Shown piece by piece: positions 28,292 through 36,020 of a DNA stretch of 64,000 nucleotides (the stretch's first letter is position 1; every line of letters starts with the position of its first letter). Below the pieces are notes generated by a model. The model was not told the DNA's origin. It did not search any database and saw only the letters and a list, made by a program, of their open reading frames with translations. Position numbers and translations under genes: made by a program. The stretch is from NCBI RefSeq assembly GCF_003751265.1, contig NZ_RJKN01000011.1:1-64000 (forward strand), in the 5' to 3' direction. The stretch is from Pseudokineococcus lusitanus. GTDB taxonomy: Bacteria; Actinomycetota; Actinomycetes; Actinomycetales; Quadrisphaeraceae.

Positions 28292-28369
28292 CCGGGCACC
28301 CTCCCACCTCGGCCGCGGCCCGCGCCGACGGCACCGCGCGGCGGCGGTCCCGGACCGGGCCCGGACGCA

Positions 28370-28405
28370 CGACGACCGCCGCCCCGCGCGGGGCGACGGT
28401 CGTCG
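28370..28405. terminator. Hairpin downstream of DUF7455-type gene
   Basis: CGACGACCG (28370-28378) pairs with 28397-28405, and CGCCCCG (28380-28386) continues inside with 28389-28395, separated by one mismatch. It lies just past the stop of the minus-strand gene at 28462. Confidence 0.6.
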
Positions 28406-28461
28406 GGGAGCTCGTCAGGGACAGGGCCGAGCCGTGCTGCGTGCTGCTCCGGTGCGGGTGC

Positions 28462-28662
28462 TCAGGACCCGGCGAGACGGGCCGACTCGTCGTGGATGTC
28501 GGCGCCGGACTCGCGCAGGACGCCCTCGTGCTCCCGCCCGTGGTGGTTGCAGAAGAACAGCTCCCCCCCGGAGGGGAGGCGGACGAGGAGGTAGGCCTGG
28601 GCGCCGCAGCGGTCGCAGCGGTCGGTGGTGGTGAGGTGCTCGGTCGCGAGGGTGGCGGTCAC
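28462..28662 (-). CDS. DUF7455-type small zinc-ribbon-like protein
   Basis: 66 aa from GTG 28662; a GGAAGGGA ribosome site precedes it. TTTDRCDRCGAQAYLLVRLP is followed by LFFCNHHGREHE: a CxxC and a C-x-H-H set that could bind one zinc. It resembles the short actinobacterial DUF7455 proteins found beside sigma factor and topoisomerase genes. Function unknown. Divergent from parE. Confidence 0.82.
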   Translation of the reverse strand: MTATLATEHLTTTDRCDRCGAQAYLLVRLPSGGELFFCNHHGREHEGVLRESGADIHDESARLAGS

Positions 28663-28881
28663 GTCGGTCCCTTCCAGTGAGCTCGTTGCCGTGCTCGTCG
28701 GTGCCCTGCGGCACCACCGGTCGTCCCGGCGGCACCGTGGTGCGGCTTCCACGTGGCTCAACCATCGAACCACGCCCTGCCGTTCCCCCATCGGACGACG
28801 GGCGTGTTCGCCGTCAGAGGATCGGCGGCCGACCTCGTCCGGGGAGGGCCGCGTCACCCGGGTGGAGCAGCGGGTGCCGCC

Positions 28882-28887
28882 TAGCCT
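28882..28887 (+). promoter_or_regulatory. -10 element, leaderless parE
   Basis: TAGCCT ends 6 nt before GTG 28894, supporting that start and a leaderless mRNA. Confidence 0.65.
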
Positions 28888-28893
28888 GGACGC

Positions 28894-31062
28894 GTGGCAG
28901 CAGACCCGCGAGACGACCGGCGCCCCGCCCAGCGGGTCGTGCGCCCCGCCGACCGCGAGGACGCGTACTCCGCCCGGCACCTGTCGGTGCTCGAGGGGCT
29001 CGAGGCCGTCCGCAAGCGCCCGGGCATGTACATCGGCTCGACGGACTCCCGCGGGCTCATGCACTGCCTGTGGGAGGTCATCGACAACTCCGTCGACGAG
29101 GCGCTCGGCGGGCACGCGACGTCGATCGAGGTGCTCCTGCACGCCGACGGGTCCGTCGAGGTCCGCGACGACGGCCGCGGCATCCCCGTCGACGCCGAGC
29201 CGAAGACCGGCCTGTCCGGCGTCGAGGTGGTCTTCACCAAGCTCCACGCCGGCGGCAAGTTCGGCGGCGGCTCGTACGCGGCCTCGGGCGGCCTGCACGG
29301 CGTCGGCGCCAGCGTCGTCAACGCCCTGTCGGCGCGCCTGGACGTCGAGGTGGACCGCGGTGGTCGCACCCACGCCATGAGCTTCCGCCGGGGGGAGCCG
29401 GGGACCTTCGAGGACGTCGACGGGCAGCCGCGCGCGGGCTCGCCGTTCACGCCCTTCGTCGAGTCGTCCGGACTGCGCGACGCGGGGCGCACGAGGCGGG
29501 GCGTCACGGGCACGCGCATCCGCTACTGGGCCGACCCGCAGGTGTTCCTCCCGACGGCCGCCTTCGCCTACGACGACCTCGTCGCCCGCGCCCGCCAGAC
29601 GGCCTTCCTCGTCCCCGGGCTGCGCCTCGTCCTCGTCGACGAGCGCGAGGGCACCGAGGGCGGACGGCGCGTCGAGGAGTTCCGCTACGACGGCGGCATC
29701 ACCGAGTTCGCCGACCACCTCGCCGTCGACCCGCCCGTGACCGACGTGTGGCGCCTGCAGGGCAGCGGTCGCTTCACCGAGACCGTCCCCGTCCTCGACG
29801 CCATGGGCCACCTCGAGCCGACCGAGGTCGAGCGGGAGTGCCACGTCGACGTCGCCCTGCGGTGGGGGACGGGCTACGAGACGAGCGTCCGCAGCTTCGT
29901 CAACATCATCGCGACGCCGAAGGGCGGCACCCACCTCGCCGGCTTCGAGGCGGCGCTGCAGAAGAGCGTCAGGACGGCCGTCGAGGAGAACGCGCGCAAG
30001 CTCAAGGTGAGCTTCACCGGCAAGCCGGGCGGCGACAAGCTCGAGCGCGACGACGTCCTCGCCGGGCTCACCGCGGTGCTCACCGTGCGGCTCGCCGAGC
30101 CGCAGTTCGAGGGCCAGACCAAGGAGGTCCTCGGGACGGCGGCGGTCCGCTCCATCGTCCAGCGGGTCGTCTCCGCCGAGCTCGCGGCTCGGCTGTCCTC
30201 GACGCGGCGCGAGGACAAGGCGCAGTCGGCGGCGCTGCTGGAGAAGGTCGTCAGCGAGATGAAGTCGCGCATCAGCGCGCGGCTGCACCGCGAGACCCAG
30301 CGGCGCAAGACGGCGCTCGAGTCGTCCTCGCTGCCGTCCAAGCTCAAGGACTGCCGGAGCAACGACCCGGCGGGCACGGAGCTCTTCATCGTCGAGGGCG
30401 ACAGCGCGCTGGGGACCGCGACGCGGGCCCGCAGCAGCGAGTACCAGGCGCTGCTGCCCATCCGCGGCAAGATCCTCAACGTCCAGAAGGCCTCGCTCGC
30501 GGACATGCTCGGCAACACCGAGTGCGCGGCCATCCTCCAGGTGCTGGGCGCAGGCTCGGGCCGCACCTTCGACCTCGACGCCGTCCGGTACGAGCGCGTC
30601 ATCGTCATGACCGACGCCGACGTCGACGGCGCCCACATCCGGACGCTGCTGCTCACGCTCTTCTTCCGGTACATGCGGCCCCTCGTCGAGGCGGGCCGCG
30701 TGTTCGCCGCCGTGCCGCCGCTGCACCGGGTCGAGGTCGTCGGGGCGCCGCGCCGGCCGGCCGAGGTCGTCTACACCTACTCCGAGGCCGAGCTGACGAG
30801 CACGCTGAAGGACCTCGAGCGCCGCGGACGGCGCTGGAAGGACGGCATCCAGCGCTACAAGGGCCTGGGCGAGATGGACGCCGACCAGCTGGCCGAGACG
30901 ACGATGGACCCGACCCGCCGCACGCTGCGGCGGGTGCGGATCGAGGACGCGGCGGCCGCGGAGCGCGTCTTCGAGCTGCTCATGGGCGGCGAGGTGGCCC
31001 CCCGGCGCGACTTCATCGTCGACGGCGCGCAGGTGCTGGAGCGGGAGCGCATCGACGCCTGA
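28894..31062 (+). CDS. parE: DNA topoisomerase IV subunit B
   Basis: 722 aa from GTG 28894. GHKL ATPase domain with VRKRPGMYIGSTDSRG, WEVIDNSVDEALGG (Asn and Glu of ATP/Mg binding), DDGRGIP and GGLHGVGASVVNAL. The TOPRIM domain has the EGDSALG acidic motif (~501) and DADVDGAH (~574). The LPSKLKDCRSNDPAG segment is typical of the ParE-like branch rather than actinobacterial GyrB. The C-terminal KGLGEMDADQLAETTMDP is intact. It partners ParC at 32635-35154. A permease lies between the two on this strand. Confidence 0.93.
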   Translation: MAADPRDDRRPAQRVVRPADREDAYSARHLSVLEGLEAVRKRPGMYIGSTDSRGLMHCLWEVIDNSVDEALGGHATSIEVLLHADGSVEVRDDGRGIPVDAEPKTGLSGVEVVFTKLHAGGKFGGGSYAASGGLHGVGASVVNALSARLDVEVDRGGRTHAMSFRRGEPGTFEDVDGQPRAGSPFTPFVESSGLRDAGRTRRGVTGTRIRYWADPQVFLPTAAFAYDDLVARARQTAFLVPGLRLVLVDEREGTEGGRRVEEFRYDGGITEFADHLAVDPPVTDVWRLQGSGRFTETVPVLDAMGHLEPTEVERECHVDVALRWGTGYETSVRSFVNIIATPKGGTHLAGFEAALQKSVRTAVEENARKLKVSFTGKPGGDKLERDDVLAGLTAVLTVRLAEPQFEGQTKEVLGTAAVRSIVQRVVSAELAARLSSTRREDKAQSAALLEKVVSEMKSRISARLHRETQRRKTALESSSLPSKLKDCRSNDPAGTELFIVEGDSALGTATRARSSEYQALLPIRGKILNVQKASLADMLGNTECAAILQVLGAGSGRTFDLDAVRYERVIVMTDADVDGAHIRTLLLTLFFRYMRPLVEAGRVFAAVPPLHRVEVVGAPRRPAEVVYTYSEAELTSTLKDLERRGRRWKDGIQRYKGLGEMDADQLAETTMDPTRRTLRRVRIEDAAAAERVFELLMGGEVAPRRDFIVDGAQVLERERIDA

Positions 31063-31076
31063 CGGACGCCCACGGC

Positions 31077-31105
31077 GTCCCGGGCCCGCGCGGCGGCCCC
31101 GGGAC
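31077..31105 (+). terminator. Hairpin after parE
   Basis: GTCCCGGGCC (31077-31086) pairs with 31095-31105 with a one-base bulge. It is 14 nt after the stop, with no T-tract. Confidence 0.5.
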
Positions 31106-31153
31106 GGCCGGGGACCGTTGCCAGGGGCGACCGTCCGGAGGACAGTCCGACGG

Positions 31154-32611
31154 GTGACGGCCCCCGCGAGCAGCACCCCCGGCGCCTCCGGCCCCCGCCC
31201 CGACCCCGCGGAGGGCGGGCTGAGGCGGGTCATGGGCCCGGGGCTGCTCCTGCTCTTCATCGTCGGCGACATCCTCGGCACGGGCGTCTACGCCCTCACC
31301 GGCCAGGTCGCCGCCGAGGTCGGGGGCGCCGCCTGGCTGCCCTTCGTCTGCGCCTTCGCCGTCGCGATGCTCACCGCCTGCTCCTACCTCGAGCTCGTGA
31401 CGAAGTTCCCCCAGGCCGCGGGGGCCGCGCTCTACACGCACAAGGCCTTCGGCGTGCACTTCCTCACGTTCGTCGTCGCCTTCACCGTCATGGCGTCGGG
31501 GATCACGTCGGCCTCGACGGCGGCGCGGGCCTTCGCGGCGAACGTCGCCGAGGGCTTCTCGCTGTCGCTGGGCGAGGGGCTGGGGGTGACGGCCGTGGCG
31601 CTCGCCTTCATCCTCGTCATCGCCGCGGTGAACTTCCGGGGCGTCGGCGAGAGCGTGAAGGCCAACGTCGTCCTCACCCTCGTCGAGCTCACCGGCCTGC
31701 TCTTCGTCATCGCCGTCGGCGCCGTGGCCATCGGCGGCGGGGACGGCGACCTCTCGCGGGCCACGCAGCTCGACACCGGCTCGGGCGGCCTCTTCGGGTC
31801 CGTGACGACGGCCACGGCGCTGGCCTTCTTCGCCATGGTCGGCTTCGAGGACTCCGTCAACATGGCCGAGGAGACGAAGGACCCCTCCCGCGTCTTCCCG
31901 CGGATCATGCTGCTGGGGCTGTCGATCACCGGGCTCATCTACGTGCTCGTGTCGATCTCGGCGGTCGCGCTCGTGCCCGTCGAGCGGCTGGGGGAGGGCG
32001 ACACCCCGCTCCTGCAGGTGGTCGAGGCCGGCGCGCCCGGCTTCCCCCTGGGGATCTTCGCCTTCGTGACGATGTTCGCCGTCGCCAACTCGGCGCTCAT
32101 CAACATGCTCATGGCGTCGCGCCTCATGTACGGCATGTCCCGCCAGGCGGTGATCCCCGCGGTCTTCGGCCGGGTGCACGCCGGGCGGCGCTCGCCGTGG
32201 GTGGCGATCCTCGTGACGACGGGCCTGGCGGTCCTGCTCATCACCGTCGTCCAGCGGGTGCCGGCGCTGGGCGGGACGACGTCGCTGCTGCTCCTGTGCG
32301 TCTTCGCCGTCGTCAACGTGGCGTGCCTCGTGCTGCGGCAGGAGCCGGTGGACCACCGGCACTTCCGGGCCCCCACGGCCGCGCCCGTGCTCGGCGCGGT
32401 GCTGTGCCTCTTCCTCGCCAGCCCCCTCGTCGACCGAGACCCGGCGCAGTACCGGACGGCCGGGGTCCTGCTGGCCGTCGGCGTGCTCCTGTGGGTCGTC
32501 GCCGCGGTGTTCAACAAGCGGCGGTACGGCACGGCGACCCTCGCCCGCGACCCCGCGCTGCTCAAGCGCGGGCCGGGCGAGGACGGCGGCCCGCGGCGGC
32601 CCGCGGAGTAG
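31154..32611 (+). CDS. APC superfamily amino-acid permease
   Basis: 485 aa from GTG 31154; TTG 31118 is an alternative, and the GGAGG at 31136 is rather far (13 nt), so the start is uncertain. Twelve hydrophobic segments. The first has GDILGTGVYALTGQVA, the APC-family helix 1 substrate-binding break, and FFAMVGFEDSVNMAEETKDPSR marks helix 6 and the following loop. Similar to basic-amino-acid/polyamine transporters. Substrate unknown. Converges on parC with a 23-bp gap. Confidence 0.88.
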   Translation: MTAPASSTPGASGPRPDPAEGGLRRVMGPGLLLLFIVGDILGTGVYALTGQVAAEVGGAAWLPFVCAFAVAMLTACSYLELVTKFPQAAGAALYTHKAFGVHFLTFVVAFTVMASGITSASTAARAFAANVAEGFSLSLGEGLGVTAVALAFILVIAAVNFRGVGESVKANVVLTLVELTGLLFVIAVGAVAIGGGDGDLSRATQLDTGSGGLFGSVTTATALAFFAMVGFEDSVNMAEETKDPSRVFPRIMLLGLSITGLIYVLVSISAVALVPVERLGEGDTPLLQVVEAGAPGFPLGIFAFVTMFAVANSALINMLMASRLMYGMSRQAVIPAVFGRVHAGRRSPWVAILVTTGLAVLLITVVQRVPALGGTTSLLLLCVFAVVNVACLVLRQEPVDHRHFRAPTAAPVLGAVLCLFLASPLVDRDPAQYRTAGVLLAVGVLLWVVAAVFNKRRYGTATLARDPALLKRGPGEDGGPRRPAE

Positions 32612-32634
32612 CCCCGCGGGACCGGCGGGCCGCC

Positions 32635-35154
32635 TCAGCCGACCCGTCCGCCGATCCCCACGACCGCCTGCGGCAGCGGCACCCCGGAGCCGTCGCGGCG
32701 ACCGGGCTCGGCCGGCAGCGGCACCGCCGCGCCGGAGGCGGCCCCGGCGGCCACGGGGCCGGCGCCGACGAAGGCGTGGACGAGGGCGTCCTCGCCGCGC
32801 AGGAAGCGGTGGCAGCGGACACCGCCCGTCCCGCGGCCCTTGGCCGGGTACTCGGCGAAGGGCGTGACCTTGGCCGTCCCGGCCTCGGTGCCCGGCAGCG
32901 CCCCCGCCGCCCCCGCGACGGTGACGACGGCCGCGTCGTCCTCCGTGCCGTGCGCGACGGCGCCCAGGGCCACGACCCTCGCGCCGGCGGCCAGGCGCAC
33001 CCCGGCCATGCCGCCGGCCGCGCGGCCCTGGGGCCGGACCGCGGTGGCGGGGAAGCGGAGGAGCTGCGCGTCGCTCGTCACGAGGACGAGGTCGCGGCCG
33101 TCGTCGGGCAGGTCGAGGGCCGCGACGACCTCGTCGCCGTCCTTGAGGCCCACCACCTCGAACTCCTCCCGGGCCGGCGCCTCGCCCGGGGCGACCCGCT
33201 TGACGGTGCCGCCCGCGGTCGCCAGGGCGAGGCCGCCGGCGCCCTCGGGGACGTCGAGCCGGGCCAGGCCGACGACGCGCTCGCCCTTCGCCAGGCCGGG
33301 GACGAAGTCGGCCAGCGGGGCGCCGCCCGCGAGCGACGGCGCCCCGTGGACCGGCGGCAGGGCGGGGACGTCGACGACGGGCAGCCGCAGCACCCGGCCG
33401 CGGCTCGTCACGGCGCCCACCTCGGCGCGGGCGCTCGTGCGGACGGCGGCGACGACGACGTCGTGCGCCGAGCGGTCCGCGCCGGGCAGCCCGGCCGGCA
33501 CCGGCGGCGGCGGGCCGTCGTCGTCGGTGCCGCCGGAGGTGCGCGCCAGCAGGCCGGTGGCCGACAGGAGCAGCCAGCAGGGGGAGTCGGGGACCTCGAG
33601 CGGCACCGCGGGACCGCGGCCGCGGGCGCCCCGGGCGGCGGGGGCGGCGGCGCCGCTCGCCTCGAGGAGGACGGTCCGGCGCGGCGTCCCGTGCTCGCGG
33701 GCCACCTCGGCCAGCTCGTCGGACACGACGCCCCGCAGGCGCTCGTCGCTGCCGAGCACCTCCTCGAGCGCCGCGATCGTCTCCCGCAGCTCGGCGGCCC
33801 GGGTCTCGAGCTCGAGCGTCGAGAAGCGCGTGAGGCGGCGCAGCTGCAGCTCGAGGATGTGGTCGGCCTGCTCGCGGGAGAGCTCGAAGACCGCCATGAG
33901 GCGTTCGCGGGCCGCGGCGGCGTCGTCGCTGGAGCGGATGACGGCGATGACCTCGTCGATGTCCGCGACGGCGACGAGGAGGCCCTCGACGAGGTGCAGG
34001 CGCTCGCGGGCCCGTGCCAGCCGGTACTCGCTGCGCCGGCGCACGACCTCGAGGCGGTGGTCGACGTAGACGGCGAGGAGCTCGCGCAGGCCGAGCGTCC
34101 GCGGCTGGCCCTCGACGAGGCAGACGTTGTTGATGCCGAAGGTCTCCTCCATCGGCGTCAGCCGGTGGAGCTGCTCGAGGACGGCCTCGGGGTCGAACCC
34201 GGACTTCACCTCGACGACGAGGCGCAGGCCGCTCTCGCGGTCGGTGAGGTCCTGGACGTCCGAGACGCCCTGCAGGCGTCGGGACTTCACCGCGTCGGCG
34301 ATCTTCTCGACGACCCGCTCCGGCCCGACGCCGTACGGCAGCTCGGTGACGACGATGCCGCGCCGCCGGGGCGTGATGGCTTCGACCCGCGTCGTCGCCC
34401 GGGTCCGGAAGGTGCCGCGACCGGTGGCGTAGGCCTCGCGGACGCCGTCGAGGCCGATGATCCGGCCGCCGCCGGGCAGGTCCGGGCCGGGGACGAAGCG
34501 GAGGAGGTCCTCGAGCGTCGCCGCCGGGTGCTCGACGAGGTGGCGGGCGGCGGCGACGACCTCGACGAGGTTGTGCGGCGGCATGTTCGTCGCCATGCCG
34601 ACGGCGATGCCGCTGGCCCCGTTGACGAGGAGGTTGGGGATCGCCGACGGCAGCACCGACGGCTGCTGGAGCGAGCCGTCGTAGTTGGGCACGAGGTCGA
34701 CGACGTCCTCGTCGAGGTCGGCGACCATGACCTGCGCGGCGCTCGCCATGCGCGCCTCGGTGTACCGGGCGGCGGCCGGGCCGTCGTCGGGCGAGCCGAA
34801 GTTGCCGTGCCCGTCGACGAGCGGGAGGCGGAGGCTGAAGGACTGCGCCATCCGGACGAGCGCGTCGTAGATGGCGGTGTCGCCGTGGGGGTGCAGCTTG
34901 CCCATGACCTCGCCGACGACGCGGCTGCACTTGACGTGCGCGCGCTCGGGCCGCAGGCCCATGTCGTGCATCGCGTAGAGGATCCGCCGCTGCACGGGCT
35001 TGAGGCCGTCCCGCGCGTCGGGCAGCGCGCGGGCGTAGATGACGGAGTAGGCGTACTCGAGGAACGACCCCTGCATCTCGGCGGCGACGTCGATGTCGAC
35101 GACGCGGCCCTCCCCGGGGGGCGGGGCGGCGGGGGCGGAGGAGCGACGGGCCAT
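32635..35154 (-). CDS. parC: DNA topoisomerase IV subunit A
   Basis: 839 aa from ATG 35154, preferred because GGGAGG lies 9 nt upstream; the ATG at 35163 abuts that site. Breakage-reunion domain: EYAYSVIYARALPDARDGLKP, HPHGDTAIYDALVRMAQ, and catalytic Tyr131 in ARYTEARM. A QADHILELQLRRLT coiled-coil segment follows. The C-terminal half carries Ala/Gly-rich repeats of the six-blade pinwheel (GTVKRV, AQLLRFP, TAKVTPFAEYPAKGRGTGG), without a clear GyrA box, which favours ParC. It decatenates daughter chromosomes with ParE. Confidence 0.93.
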   Translation of the reverse strand: MARRSSAPAAPPPGEGRVVDIDVAAEMQGSFLEYAYSVIYARALPDARDGLKPVQRRILYAMHDMGLRPERAHVKCSRVVGEVMGKLHPHGDTAIYDALVRMAQSFSLRLPLVDGHGNFGSPDDGPAAARYTEARMASAAQVMVADLDEDVVDLVPNYDGSLQQPSVLPSAIPNLLVNGASGIAVGMATNMPPHNLVEVVAAARHLVEHPAATLEDLLRFVPGPDLPGGGRIIGLDGVREAYATGRGTFRTRATTRVEAITPRRRGIVVTELPYGVGPERVVEKIADAVKSRRLQGVSDVQDLTDRESGLRLVVEVKSGFDPEAVLEQLHRLTPMEETFGINNVCLVEGQPRTLGLRELLAVYVDHRLEVVRRRSEYRLARARERLHLVEGLLVAVADIDEVIAVIRSSDDAAAARERLMAVFELSREQADHILELQLRRLTRFSTLELETRAAELRETIAALEEVLGSDERLRGVVSDELAEVAREHGTPRRTVLLEASGAAAPAARGARGRGPAVPLEVPDSPCWLLLSATGLLARTSGGTDDDGPPPPVPAGLPGADRSAHDVVVAAVRTSARAEVGAVTSRGRVLRLPVVDVPALPPVHGAPSLAGGAPLADFVPGLAKGERVVGLARLDVPEGAGGLALATAGGTVKRVAPGEAPAREEFEVVGLKDGDEVVAALDLPDDGRDLVLVTSDAQLLRFPATAVRPQGRAAGGMAGVRLAAGARVVALGAVAHGTEDDAAVVTVAGAAGALPGTEAGTAKVTPFAEYPAKGRGTGGVRCHRFLRGEDALVHAFVGAGPVAAGAASGAAVPLPAEPGRRDGSGVPLPQAVVGIGGRVG

Positions 35155-35178
35155 GGGCCGCATCCTCCCCGACGGCGG

Positions 35179-35994
35179 TCAGCCGCCCGGGGAGGCCGGG
35201 GGCAGGGGGCGGCCGTGCCGCCCGTCGGAGAGGACGTCGTCGAGGGCACGCCGGCGCGAGGGGCGCGGCGTCGTCGGCGGTCCCGACGGGTGCGGGGCGG
35301 GCGTCCCGAGGGCCACGACCATGACGGGCACCGCGTCCGCCGGGACGTCGAAGGCCGTCCGCAGCGCGGCGACCCGCGCCGTCGGGACGGCGAAGGGGCA
35401 CGCGCCGAGGCCGTGCGCCTCCGCGCCGAGCAGGAGCAGGGCCACGGCCATGCCCGTGTCGACGTGCCAGTAGGGGACGGGCCACCGCGTCGCCGGGTCC
35501 GGCGGCGCGTGGGTGCCGGAGGCCTTGTCCGGCAGCGCGTACCGCGCGCGGTAGGCCTGCTCGTGGCTCCACGCGACGACGAGCGCCGGGGCCGTGCGCA
35601 TCCCGGCGAGCCAGCGGTCGGGCGGGCCGTCGCCCGCCGTCGCCGCCCAGTAGGCGGCCACGTCCTCGGGCCGGCGGAGGACGAGGAACGACCACCCCTG
35701 CGCCGCACCGGCGCTCGGCGCCCGGCTGGCCAGGTCGACGAGGTCGCGCAGCACGGCGGCCCCGACCGGCCGGTCCGGGTCGAACGACCGCGCCACCCGC
35801 CGTCCGCGCACCAGCTCCCCGTAGGCCGCCGCCGTCTCCTCCACCCGCTCCACCCGCCCCGTCTCCTCCACCCGGTCTTCGTAGCCGATCGTCGGCGGCA
35901 CGCCGGGGCCGGGGCGGTGGAAGGGCACGAAGACCGTGCGGGGGCGGGCGGGGCGGCGCGAGGGGCGCGGGTCGGGTCGGCGCCGGTCACGCAA
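35179..35994 (-). CDS. Nitroreductase family protein
   Basis: Up to 271 aa; the start is uncertain. The 35994 start is a TTG. The first ~50 residues look non-conserved (Arg/Pro-rich), and an internal GTG in the repeated GTGGAG stretch near 35850 is a good alternative. FMN-binding nitroreductase fold: VRGRRVARSFDP, LASRAPSAGAAQGWSFLVLR, VDTGMAVALLLLGAEAHGLG, ACPFAV. It probably reduces a small quinone or nitro compound with NAD(P)H. Product and substrate unknown. Divergent from the GNAT/acyl-CoA synthetase gene, 26 bp away. Confidence 0.82.
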   Translation of the reverse strand: MRDRRRPDPRPSRRPARPRTVFVPFHRPGPGVPPTIGYEDRVEETGRVERVEETAAAYGELVRGRRVARSFDPDRPVGAAVLRDLVDLASRAPSAGAAQGWSFLVLRRPEDVAAYWAATAGDGPPDRWLAGMRTAPALVVAWSHEQAYRARYALPDKASGTHAPPDPATRWPVPYWHVDTGMAVALLLLGAEAHGLGACPFAVPTARVAALRTAFDVPADAVPVMVVALGTPAPHPSGPPTTPRPSRRRALDDVLSDGRHGRPLPPASPGG

Positions 35995-36007
35995 GGGGGG
36001 TCGCGGC

Positions 36008-36013
36008 TACGCT
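36008..36013 (+). promoter_or_regulatory. -10 element, leaderless GNAT fusion gene
   Basis: TACGCT ends 7 nt before GTG 36021. Confidence 0.6.
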
Positions 36014-36020
36014 CCGGGAC

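Noticed and set aside
35850-35994. N-terminal ~50 residues of the nitroreductase as true protein
   Set aside because: TTG start without ribosome site and Arg/Pro-rich sequence; kept in the coordinates only because the real start cannot be fixed.
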